Shown here piece after piece: positions 9,399 through 17,138 of a stretch of DNA of 64,000 nt. Origin of the DNA: Candidatus Accumulibacter cognatus (GTDB taxonomy: Bacteria > Pseudomonadota > Gammaproteobacteria > Burkholderiales > Rhodocyclaceae); contig CP058708.1 in assembly GCA_013414765.1 (NCBI GenBank), positions 248,001 to 312,000 of the forward strand, written 5' to 3'. Position 1 is the first letter of the stretch. The number at the start of each line of letters is the position of its first letter. The notes beneath the pieces are model-generated. The model was given only the letters and a program-made list of their open reading frames with translations, searched no databases and was not told the DNA's origin. A program made the translations under genes and the position numbers.

Positions 9399-10028
9399 TC
9401 AATCGCCACTCATCGATTCTGCCACCCGCACGGCGGTGACAAAGGCACGCATCTTTTCGGCATCCTTGATTCCCTTGCTTGCCTCGACACCCGTCGAAAC
9501 ATCGACCGCCGCCGGTCGAAGACGGCGCACCGCTTCTCCGACGTTATCCGAATCCAGCCCACCGGAGAGGATCAGCGGCTTGCCCAGCGACGGCGGGACC
9601 AGCGACCAATCGAAAACCCTGCCGCCGCCGCCGTAACCGTCGACAAAGGCGTCGAGAAGGATGGCCTGTGCCGAAGGAAAAGCAGCCGCGTATTGTACCA
9701 AATCCATTCCCGGCCTGACGCGCGCTGCCTTGATGTAAGGTCGATCGAACTGTCGGCAATAGGCCTCATCCTCATCACCGTGGAATTGCAGCAGGTGGAT
9801 CGGCACGGTCGCCAGGGTTGAACGCAGCACGGCCGGCTCCGCATTGACGAACAGGCCGACCACGCTGACAAAGGGCGGCACGGCGCGAGCCAGCCTCGCC
9901 GCCGTCGTCAGATCGACGCAACGCGGACTCGGCGGGTAGAACACCAGACCCAGTGCATCAGCTCCCGCGTGCACAGCAAAGTGCAGGTCCTCGATGCGGG
10001 TCAGTCCGCAGATCTTGACTCGTGTCAC
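9399..10028 (-). CDS. trpF: Phosphoribosylanthranilate isomerase
   Basis: 209 residues, a single TIM barrel that performs the Amadori rearrangement in tryptophan synthesis. Catalytic Cys7 (KICGLTR) and the general acid in ILLDAF are present, as is the phosphate site ILSGGLDSDNV. The start is GTG at 10028; a stop lies a few codons upstream, so it cannot extend. No Shine-Dalgarno sequence is evident before this GTG. The sequence just upstream belongs to the edge of a decayed IS3 element, so the natural leader and promoter have probably been displaced. Confidence 0.95.
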   Translation of the reverse strand: MTRVKICGLTRIEDLHFAVHAGADALGLVFYPPSPRCVDLTTAARLARAVPPFVSVVGLFVNAEPAVLRSTLATVPIHLLQFHGDEDEAYCRQFDRPYIKAARVRPGMDLVQYAAAFPSAQAILLDAFVDGYGGGGRVFDWSLVPPSLGKPLILSGGLDSDNVGEAVRRLRPAAVDVSTGVEASKGIKDAEKMRAFVTAVRVAESMSGD

Positions 10029-10099
10029 AGTAAATCAATCCGAAAAGTTAAGGGCTTACCACCCAAGCACACTGAGCTTCCCTCGGTTATTCGTCTTCC

Positions 10100-11260
10100 C
10101 AAGGGTGGTGTTCCTGCGACCTGTTTTTCCTGATTCTGCCTGCCGAGCCACTGTTCCATGAACTGAACCGGCGACAGGTAGCCCAGGCTCGACGGCTGGC
10201 GTTTCCGATTGTAAACCACCTCGATGTCTTCAAAGCGGGTGGCCTTCATGGCGGCAGGGCTGGCAGGACGTACGCCATGTCCCCACCCATGCTTGAAGCG
10301 GTTGAACCCGCTCTCGGTGGGCGCGTGATCCCCGCCATTGCCCTGGCGGCTCATCGAACAGACCATGCCGTACTCCTTGAGCGGATCCCGAAACGCAGGG
10401 CTGGCGTACGGGCTGCCGCGGTCGGCGTGATGCCTCAGACCCGGGGCCGGCCGGCGGCGGAACCCCGCCATGGTCAGGGCGTCCGTCCCGAGTTCTGCCG
10501 TCATGCGGGGCTTGAGTGACCCGCCCACGACTTCCCGGTGGAACCAATCCAGCACGATGGCCGGGTACCGCCCGCCTTCCTCCGTCCACCAAGACGGGAT
10601 GTCCGAGGTCCCGAGCGGATGGGGTGCCGTGGGGATGCTCTGGCGAGCCCACCGGTTCTCGGCCACCGGCCGGGCGTGGCGCGAATCCGTCGTCACCTGG
10701 TCGCGGCGCGGGTGACGGGCGTGAAGCCCGTTCTCGCGCCTCCCCCGCTCGATCCGCTCCTGGCTCGCCGGGAAACCACGCCTTCGCCCTTCGCACCCCT
10801 TGCGTGGGCAGCCATCGGCGCCCTGGAGTTCGGCAGGGATGGCCGGGATCAGCGCCCGCCTCTGCGGGTCCGTCCGTGGCTGGCGCTGCGCCACCCACCC
10901 CACTTCCAGGCCCGGTCACCGCGGATACTCCCCTTCAAGGCCGCGCACCGTTCCCCCCGAACTCTCGCCGAAGCACGTCAATCCAGGCGGACTTCACCAG
11001 GCATCCTTCGTGAAGGACGCCGCCGCTTTCATTACGATTTCAAGCGCCCGCTTGAGTCGCCCGCCCTCGGCTTGCAGCCGCGGCAGTTTCCTCTCTTCGG
11101 GCGTCATCCTCCGGTTGCCCACCCCGTTGGGCGTCCCCTTCGCCGCTGCCTTCCCCCCATGACGCAGGGTCTGCTCGACCAGCCCCCATTCCTTGGCCAC
11201 CCCTCCCGGCGAGTCTGCATTCCGTTGTTTCCCCGACTATGCGCCCCGACACTCCTCGCA
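10100..11260 (-). pseudogene. Decayed IS3-family element (OrfA and OrfB remnants)
   Basis: On the minus strand two reading frames recall the two proteins of IS3 elements. The OrfA part (about 10990-11200) reads WGLVEQTLR, then LKRALEIVMKAAASFTKDA. The OrfB integrase part (about 10110-10650) reads VGGSLKPRMTAELGTDAL, GLRHHADRGSPYAS, EYGMVCSMSRQGN, APTESGFN and YLSPVQFMEQWLG. The DDE region is partly recognisable, but the frames are broken by shifts and by many substitutions in normally invariant places. No terminal inverted repeats could be fixed. It lies directly against the trpF start. Confidence 0.8.
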
Positions 11261-11291
11261 GGTTTCACTTTCGCCCCCGGCCGCCTAAGCG

Positions 11292-11324
11292 TATGATGTA
11301 CAAAATACTGCACATCCTGTGCAG
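11292..11324 (+). promoter_or_regulatory. Likely promoter -10 and operator of the toxin-antitoxin pair
   Basis: A TATGAT hexamer at 11292-11297 is followed by a perfect inverted repeat, CTGCACA (11308-11314), 3-bp spacer, TGTGCAG (11318-11324). It lies just ahead of GAGGAGG (11327-11333) and the antitoxin ATG at 11339. Type II antitoxins usually repress their own operon through such palindromes, so autoregulation is inferred. No clear -35 box was identified. Confidence 0.55.
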
Positions 11325-11338
11325 CCGAGGAGGCAACC

Positions 11339-11629
11339 ATGGGAATTGCTGCAAGCGACGTTATCCCCCTCTCGCACGCCCGCGCCAACTTCTCTGAGCT
11401 GGCCGAAGAGGTCAAAGGCGGTGCCGAGAAAATCATCACCAAGAATGGGGAAAGCTATATCGCCCTGATCGATGCGCAACGGCTGGACTACTACCACCAG
11501 TTGGAGCGCGAGCGTATCCACTTGCTGCTGATCGACGAGACTGGCAAAGGCCTCGATGATGTGGCTGCCGGCAAGGTCAAAGATGCCCGCAGCGCCATCA
11601 CCGCCCTGAAACGCAAGCGTAGCGCCTGA
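11339..11629 (+). CDS. Phd/YefM-type antitoxin
   Basis: 96 residues. The N-terminal half (DVIPLSHARANFSELAEEVKGGAEKIITKNGESYIALIDAQRLD) matches the Phd/YefM DNA-binding fold: LSHARANFSEL helix, then the strand with KNGE and the ALID element. The C-terminal half would wrap the toxin. A strong ribosome binding site (GAGGAGG) precedes it. The stop lies 8 bp before the toxin start, the usual antitoxin-first order. It would neutralise the following RelE/ParE-like protein and bind the upstream palindrome. Confidence 0.88.
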   Translation: MGIAASDVIPLSHARANFSELAEEVKGGAEKIITKNGESYIALIDAQRLDYYHQLERERIHLLLIDETGKGLDDVAAGKVKDARSAITALKRKRSA

Positions 11630-11637
11630 CGGTTCAG

Positions 11638-12039
11638 GTGCTGCGCGTGGCGAAAAAGCCCGTCGTCAAATTCACTGCCAACTTCGAGCGCAATCTAGAA
11701 GAGATCAAGCGCTTCCTGACCGACACCGAAGCGCCCCAGGCCTACGATGGTCTGCTCGATGAACTGCTGGAAATGGTGATTCCCAACCTTGAACGCTTCC
11801 CCGATATGGGCAGGCCGTTCATGCTCCGGCAGCCGCGCTCCGTCGAGACTACCAATGCCTTGGCGACGCTACGCGCAAAGTTGTTAGCGCTGACCACGGA
11901 TCCGGAGGCGCTGCGCGAATACGTGCTCAAGGATTACCTGCTGCTCTACGCGCAGATCGGCGGTGCGATTTATCTGCTGGCTATCCGGCATCAGCGGCAG
12001 TTGTCCTTCGATTTTGAAGGCTACTGGAATCAAGGTTGA
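11638..12039 (+). CDS. RelE/ParE-family toxin
   Basis: 133 residues, starting at GTG. The layout fits the RelE/ParE superfamily: VVKFTANFERNLEEIKRFL at the start, a central PNLERFPDMGRPF stretch and a C-terminal strand pair YVLKDYLLLYAQIGGAIYLLAIRHQRQLSFD ending with the basic IRHQRQ. RelE members cut mRNA on ribosomes and ParE members poison gyrase; the sequence alone does not tell which. It forms a pair with the Phd-like antitoxin just upstream. Confidence 0.85.
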   Translation: MLRVAKKPVVKFTANFERNLEEIKRFLTDTEAPQAYDGLLDELLEMVIPNLERFPDMGRPFMLRQPRSVETTNALATLRAKLLALTTDPEALREYVLKDYLLLYAQIGGAIYLLAIRHQRQLSFDFEGYWNQG

Positions 12040-12144
12040 TCGCTCACTCCATGTTGATATCATTGCCCGCGAAAATATCGAAGAATATTGAAGTCCAAGC
12101 GCGTTGAAACCGCGCTTATCTTCAGAGTGTTACCAGGGGTCGCA

Positions 12145-12360
12145 ATGGCACAGCAGGGGAGAAATGAATCACAAACGCGAATGGAGATCATCAATTCTCA
12201 GCTTGCTCGTGCGGGTTGGTCTAAGAATCGATGCAAATTCATTGAAGAATTTTTGCTCCAGAACGCCGAGCCACATCACGAAGTACATCGAATCTTGGCA
12301 GCGGCGTTGCAAGAATTGGCACGCATGTCTTCCTGGCATGCCGAACTCCAGAGTCTTTGA
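12145..12360 (+). CDS. Small hypothetical protein (71 residues)
   Basis: A short frame starting at ATG 12145 with AGGGG five bases upstream, ending 14 bp before the DUF5655 gene. The protein (NESQTRMEIINSQLARAGWSKNR ...) vaguely resembles the first residues of type I restriction HsdR subunits (xTRxxxIxxxLxxAGW). The similarity is too short to claim. It may be a real small gene in one unit with the nuclease-like gene, or the remnant of a truncated restriction subunit. Confidence 0.4.
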   Translation: MAQQGRNESQTRMEIINSQLARAGWSKNRCKFIEEFLLQNAEPHHEVHRILAAALQELARMSSWHAELQSL

Positions 12361-13301
12361 GGCGTAGTTTGCATATGAGCGACATAAAACTCTTCCGCTA
12401 CTCGAATTCCAGTGCCTCTGAGCTGGCGGGTAAGTCAGCACCTATTGAAAAGACTCTCCAGAAGCTGATCGAATCTCAAATGGACACATTTCTCGGTGTC
12501 CGATTCCTCGCTTCCGAGTACAAAACCGGTGCCAAGCATCGGGGCCGAATTGACTCATTGGGGTTAGACGAGAACGGCTGTCCGGTCATCATTGAGTACA
12601 AGCGCCACAGCAACGAAAACGTCATCAACCAAGGATTGTTCTATCTGGACTGGCTTCTCGACCATAAAGCCGACTTTCGATTGCTGGTGATGGACAAGCT
12701 CGGCAAAGAGGAGGCGGACAAGATCGAATGGAGTGGTACGCGGCTTCTATGCATTGCAGCAGATTTCACCCGGTACGACGAACATGCCGTGGCACAGATC
12801 AATCGTAATATCGAGCTGATTCGTTACAAGCTCTTTGGCGATGACTTGCTCTTGCTTGAACTGGTGAACGGTATAAGTGCCGCGAGTATCCAGACCGTAT
12901 ACGAGAGCGATGTCCCTAGCAGTGATAAGCTGACCAAGGCCCCAGCTGCTTCGACTCTGGCCATGAAGACGCATGCGGATCAAATCGCAACCGCGTCGCC
13001 CGAACTATTGGCACTTTTCGAGCAGACGCGAAGTTTCGTTCTCGCCCAGGGGGACGACATCATCGAGAAGCCGCTGAAGCTTTACGTTGCTTTTCGCCGT
13101 CTAAAAAACTTCATCTGCATGTCCCTGATATCGAAGCACGATCCGCATATCTTCATGACGTTGAAGCTAGACCCGACGACAGTAGAACTGGAGCAAGGAT
13201 TTTCCCGCGACGTAACCAATATCGGCCATTGGGGGACGGGTGACCTAGCAGCCTGCCGGACTTGGAGCCCGGGAAACCGACAAATTTTACTTTTCGGCAT
13301 G

Positions 13302-13337
13302 AAAAAGGCCGGAATTTGTCGATTTTCCGGCCTTTTT
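13302..13337 (-). terminator. Hairpin terminator after the IS1182-like transposase
   Basis: AAAAAGGCCGGAA (13302-13314) pairs with TTCCGGCCTTTTT (13325-13337) around a 10-base loop. It lies 22 bp beyond the transposase stop and inside the left end of the element. Being flanked by A and T runs it could work in both directions, and would also stop host transcription entering the IS. Confidence 0.7.
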
Positions 13338-13359
13338 GAGGTTTTTTCCTCGTTTTTCT

Positions 13360-14718
13360 CTACTGCGGGCGCAACTTGGCCATGCGCTTCAAATTCCACG
13401 CCAGGCAGACCAGCGTCCATTCCCCGGTGACCTTCTGCCAACCCCGCAAGGAAAACTGGCGAAAGCCCATGACCGACTTGATGATGCCGAAGACCGGCTC
13501 GACGGTCTGCTTGCGCAACGCATAGAGCGCTCGCCCCGCTCTGGTCTTCAAACGATGCGACATGGCCTGCACGGGTGTCGCATTCTCCGGTAGCGCGGCC
13601 GGTTCGCTATGCCGCTCCCGCCAGCCAGGATGGTGCTCGTCGCGCGCCACCGCGATCAAGGGGACGATGCCGGCCGCCTCGCACGCCTTGATGTTCTTCT
13701 CGCTGTAGAAGCCCGTGTCGGCGATCATCCCGTGCACGGAACCCAGCCCATCGGCCTGCGCCTGGAGCGTCGCCAGCATCGGCTCGACCTGCTCCTTGTC
13801 GTTGGGGGCTTGCGTCACGCCGACCGCCACCACCAGCAGGGTCGCGGGATCAACCGCCGCCTGGGCGTTGTACGCCTGCTCGAAGCCGCCACCGGCCACC
13901 GGCATGATGCGCGATTCTTCGTCGGTCAGATTGATCTGGTCACTGTCCCGTACGCCGGGCTCGGGGGCTTTGGGCACTCTGCCCCCCCACTTCCTGCCGG
14001 TCTCTTCTTCTTTCGCCTTGCGCCGCGCCCTCTTCTCGTCGTACTGCGCCTTCTCTCGCTGATAGCGCTCCTCGGCCCGCGCCGCAATCTTCGCCTTGGC
14101 CGCCGCCATCGCCACCAGCCGATCTTCGCGGCGCTTGATTTCTTCCGGCAGGCTGACGCCGTCCGGAACCTCCGCCTGATCCGCCTGTTCGGCCAGCGCG
14201 AACAGTTCCTGCACCTCCGCCTTGAGTTGCGCTTCCAGCTTTTCAATGTGGCCGTGCGAAAGCGCACGGTGGCGGGAGGCGTTGGCCTGAATCTTCGTGC
14301 CGTCAAGACAGACATTGCCCAGTTTGAGCAGCTTCATCTCCCGGGCCATCTCCAGAACCTGCACGAACAAGTCGCTCAGTTCCTCCAGAAAACGCCGGCG
14401 GAACGTCGCCAGGCTGTCGTGATCGGGATGGCTGCCGGCGGCAATGTAGCGAAAGGCGACCGAATCGTAGGTCGCCTGCTCCAGCCTGCGGCTGGAGAAA
14501 ATACCCGTCGCGTAGCCATAGACCAGAATGGCCAGCAGCGTCGCCGGATGGTACGCCTTCGATCCCCGTTCAGCGTACTGCCGCGTCAGCTTCGACAAAT
14601 CAAGCGAGTCGATCACCTCCACAATGAATCGCGCCAAATGATCCTCGTTCAACCAATCGTCGAGTGACGGCGGCAGCAGGTAGTCGGTCTTGCGATCGGT
14701 GACGATGAAATGGGACAT
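13360..14718 (-). CDS. IS1182-family transposase
   Basis: 452 residues, intact. The order is typical: N-terminal domain (DRKTDYLLPPSLDDWLNEDHLARFIVEVID), a DDE core with CLDGTKIQANAS for the first Asp, a charged coiled insertion at about 170-260, then ADTGFYSEKNI for the second Asp, and TVEPVFGIIKSVMGFRQFSLRG for the Glu. The intact frame, matching inverted repeats and clean target duplication suggest a recent insertion. Confidence 0.93.
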   Translation of the reverse strand: MSHFIVTDRKTDYLLPPSLDDWLNEDHLARFIVEVIDSLDLSKLTRQYAERGSKAYHPATLLAILVYGYATGIFSSRRLEQATYDSVAFRYIAAGSHPDHDSLATFRRRFLEELSDLFVQVLEMAREMKLLKLGNVCLDGTKIQANASRHRALSHGHIEKLEAQLKAEVQELFALAEQADQAEVPDGVSLPEEIKRREDRLVAMAAAKAKIAARAEERYQREKAQYDEKRARRKAKEEETGRKWGGRVPKAPEPGVRDSDQINLTDEESRIMPVAGGGFEQAYNAQAAVDPATLLVVAVGVTQAPNDKEQVEPMLATLQAQADGLGSVHGMIADTGFYSEKNIKACEAAGIVPLIAVARDEHHPGWRERHSEPAALPENATPVQAMSHRLKTRAGRALYALRKQTVEPVFGIIKSVMGFRQFSLRGWQKVTGEWTLVCLAWNLKRMAKLRPQ

Positions 14719-14871
14719 GCCGGACCTCCGTTCCTGGAACGGCTATGATTTTAGCATATTCAGCGGGCGGCAAGGGTAAAGTCCGACAGGCTGCTAGAGG
14801 TATGGCTGCGCAAGCTCTCTGACTTAGAAAAGGCCAAGGCGTTAATTGAACGTGCATACCAAGAAAACTGA

Positions 14872-15214
14872 AACAACCTGGCCCGGCGATGCGTAAAGCC
14901 AAAATTTTTTCACTGCTTGGCCCAGCCGCGGTACCCAGTTAGCATCACACTGCGGCGCATGGCACCGTAGTCGCGACGCGCCAGAAAACGCGCTGCTTCC
15001 AGCCGCTGATATCGAAAGCCATGACTCCCTGAGTTGTGGCTTTTTGCGTTTACTGACCCGGCAGTTTTTCGACAGTGCGGATCAACCAATCGGAGCCACT
15101 GCCATGTCAAACGAAATTCCAGATTCAGCCGCCACCTCGTTGTCGATGCCAACCCCGCACGAATCAGTCGGTCGCAAAGCAAAAACCGAGCCAGCTTTCA
15201 ATCGCTGTTGACAC
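14872..15214. other. Stretch without a supported gene
   Basis: About 340 bp between the end of the split DUF5655 gene and the IS630 remnant. An open minus-strand frame crosses it, but the translation has a skewed composition and I recognise no family. It is likely decayed mobile DNA. Confidence 0.4.
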
Positions 15215-15620
15215 GGGGATACCCCGCCGCCTCGGCACGTTCCGAGATAAACCCCGCGAGCGCCAAAATCGTTCACAGTTCGGCCGCCAGCCCATGATCC
15301 TTCGGCTTGGTACAGGCAATATGCACGACCCAAGCTTTGGCTTCATCCGTGATCTCTGGTTTCCAAGGACGAGGATAGGCATCCTTCAACCCAGCCTCCC
15401 CCCACCAAGGCCTAGGCCTTGTCGATGCATTGGTAGATCATCGGGCGTCCGACGCCATCACGCCGCATCACGTCACTGATCGACGCCCGTTGGCGTAACC
15501 CAGCAGCACCTTGGCGCGTTCCACCTCGCGTACCGACGCCGTCCTCGATCCCGCAAGTTTCGTCAGCATCGTTCGCTGATCTTCCGTCAACAAAACCGCC
15601 CGTTTCGTTCTTCCAGCCAT
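15215..15620 (-). pseudogene. IS630-family transposase N-terminal remnant
   Basis: Starting at ATG 15620 the minus strand reads RAVLLTEDQRTMLTKLAG, VREVERAKVLLGYANG, then, after frame changes, EAGLKDAYPRPWKPEITDEAKAWVVHI, CTKPKDHGLAAEL and LAGFISERAEAAGYPR. This is the helix-turn-helix half of an IS630 transposase. It carries at least three stop codons and small indels, and the DDE catalytic half is missing. It is different in sequence from the IS630 element at 26.7 kb. Confidence 0.8.
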
Positions 15621-15663
15621 GACCGTTCTACGTACTTGCATCGGCAGGATGGTCTGCTCTTCC

Positions 15664-16458
15664 TCAAAGGTTCAGGCCGCAGGGCAGAAACAGCGTCCCA
15701 TCGCTGCTCGGCAAACCCCAGTGCGGTAGATACCTGACAGTGGTGAGATACAAACCGGCAGCAGCAAAGGTCGGTGCAGCCAGACGGCGATCTCCCCTCG
15801 CCAGCAACTCGGCGATCCATTCCGGCGGATGCTTGCCCTGACCTACTTCAACCAGACTGCCGACCAGGTTACGCACCATGTGGTGAAGGAAGGCGGAAGC
15901 CTCGAAATCAAAGACCAGCAAATCGTTGAAACGTCGTATATCGGCTCGGTGCATGATTTTCACCGGCGATTTGGCTTGGCATTCGGCCGCACGGAAAGCG
16001 GAAAAATCGCGCTCGCCGAGCAACTTCTCCGCCGCCGCCTGCATCTTCGCCAGGTTGAGCGGATGATGATACCAACCTACTCGGCCGTGCCAGGCACCAG
16101 TCCGATGTGGCCGGTTGATCAGCAGGTAGCGGTAATGTCGGGCATACGCCGAAGAGCGCGCATGAAAATCGCCAGCGACGGCCTGCGCCCAACGAACGGC
16201 CACCGCCGCCGGCAGGAACGTGTTGGCTCCGCGCACCCAGGCATACATTGATCGATCAAGATCGGTATCGAAATGCACCACCTGCCCGGTCGCATGCACA
16301 CCTGCATCGGTACGCCCGGCGCAAACCACCTGTACCGGCATCATGGCAAACTGCTGCAAGGCATCCTGCAGGGCATCCTGAACAGTCCCCCCACCCGGCT
16401 GCTTCTGCCAGCCGCGAAAACCACTACCGTCGTACTCGACAGCCAGGGCAATTCGCAT
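15664..16458 (-). CDS. truA: tRNA pseudouridine(38-40) synthase
   Basis: 264 residues. Converts uridines 38-40 of the tRNA anticodon stem-loop to pseudouridine. The nucleophile is Asp51 in CAGRTDAGVHATGQ, and the family end motifs HHMVRNLVGSLVEVG and AGLYLTTVRY are present. The C-terminus is about as long as expected. It follows the small EcfT-like membrane gene after 3 bp. In the usual betaproteobacterial order trpF would be next; here 5.6 kb of accessory DNA intervenes. Confidence 0.96.
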   Translation of the reverse strand: MRIALAVEYDGSGFRGWQKQPGGGTVQDALQDALQQFAMMPVQVVCAGRTDAGVHATGQVVHFDTDLDRSMYAWVRGANTFLPAAVAVRWAQAVAGDFHARSSAYARHYRYLLINRPHRTGAWHGRVGWYHHPLNLAKMQAAAEKLLGERDFSAFRAAECQAKSPVKIMHRADIRRFNDLLVFDFEASAFLHHMVRNLVGSLVEVGQGKHPPEWIAELLARGDRRLAAPTFAAAGLYLTTVRYLPHWGLPSSDGTLFLPCGLNL

Positions 16459-16461
16459 TGC

Positions 16462-17061
16462 TCACGCCTGCCAATAGCAGACGAGAGGGAGGCCCCCTGC
16501 GACTGCAACCATGATGATCCAGTAGTCCTGGCTGGAGAGTCGGCGGTCAGTGAGTTCGAATGTTTCGCGGTGACCACTACTTGCCTGCGGTTCAAGCAAC
16601 TGGCGCCAGTCGCGTGGCCGCGGCATCGTCTCAAGATAGTGCAAAACCAATAACAGCCGAACAAGACCACGATCGGTATCGAGTCCGCAGCGACGAAGCG
16701 GCTCGAGCAGGCGATGTGTGGCCGTCAGCAGATCAGCCATGGGCATCCGCTCACGCAGCACCGCGACCGCCATCAACACCAGCAGCAAACGTCCAACATG
16801 CGTCGAGGCATCCACCAGCCCCTCGTGACTGGGTGCCATCATGCCGGTCCAAACAGGATCGCCAGCACTGCCCCAGGCAAGGATGACAAACATCGACAGC
16901 AACAGCCAGCGAGCACCCCGAATGAGTTGTCCGCAACGCCGCAGAGCCCGTCCACCGAAGAACAGTGAGATCAGCAGGACCGCCATCAGCAGGTAGCCAT
17001 CGAGACCTTGAATGGCCACCAACACCAGGAACCAGACGACCAGACGGGTGCTTGGATGCAC
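16462..17061 (-). CDS. CbiQ/EcfT-like membrane protein
   Basis: About 199 residues with four or five hydrophobic segments (LVVWFLVLVAIQGL; YLLMAVLLISLFF; WLLLSMFVILAW; LLLVLMAVAVL; C-terminal YWIIMVAVAGGLPLVCYW). The opening HPSTRLVVWF, the RRCGQLIRGARWLLLS part and the LLTATHRLLEPLRRCG segment resemble the T (energy-coupling) component of ECF transporters. No ATPase or S component is nearby, so transport is unproven. The start chosen is GTG at 17061 with GGAAG upstream; a TTG at 17073 is possible. Conserved between fimV and truA. Confidence 0.7.
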   Translation of the reverse strand: MHPSTRLVVWFLVLVAIQGLDGYLLMAVLLISLFFGGRALRRCGQLIRGARWLLLSMFVILAWGSAGDPVWTGMMAPSHEGLVDASTHVGRLLLVLMAVAVLRERMPMADLLTATHRLLEPLRRCGLDTDRGLVRLLLVLHYLETMPRPRDWRQLLEPQASSGHRETFELTDRRLSSQDYWIIMVAVAGGLPLVCYWQA

Positions 17062-17138
17062 GGCAGCTTCCAACCTTTCGTGTCCGGGAAACGACTGATT
17101 GCCCTGGGGAGGGTGTGCTACGACCGGACGGTCACAAA

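Larger units (their letters stand above)
13249..14793 (-). mobile_element. IS1182-family insertion sequence, 1545 bp, 4-bp target duplication
   Basis: Terminal inverted repeats are visible at both ends: CAGCCTGCCGGACTT at 13249 and, reading inward from 14793, CAGCCTGTCGGACTT (14 of 15 match). CTAG at 13245-13248 is repeated at 14794-14797. That this is a true target duplication is shown by the host frame, which closes perfectly when one CTAG and the element are removed. The single long gene is the transposase on the minus strand. The element lies inside the DUF5655 gene in opposite orientation. Confidence 0.92.
12375..14871 (+). pseudogene. PD-(D/E)XK nuclease-like / DUF5655 gene, split by an IS1182-like element
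   Basis: The gene starts at ATG 12375. Its frame runs to 13248, is interrupted by an IS (13249-14793), and resumes at 14798 to the TGA at 14869-14871. Joining 13248 to 14798 restores an uninterrupted 315-residue protein, with GDL continuing into EVWLRKLSDLEKAKALIERAYQ. The N-terminal half carries RIDSLGLDENGCPVIIEYKR, the D...ExK core of PD-(D/E)XK nucleases, as in proteins related to NucS/DUF91. The C-terminal part (LKLYVAFRRLKNFICMSL ... HWGTGDLEVWL) matches DUF5655. The intact protein was probably a DNA-acting, possibly defence-related, nuclease. The disrupted copy would yield a truncated protein with a short IS-encoded tail. Confidence 0.85.

Noticed and set aside
13249-13430. C-terminal tail of the interrupted DUF5655 frame after 13248
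   Set aside because: It is read from the left end of the IS1182-like element, not native protein sequence.
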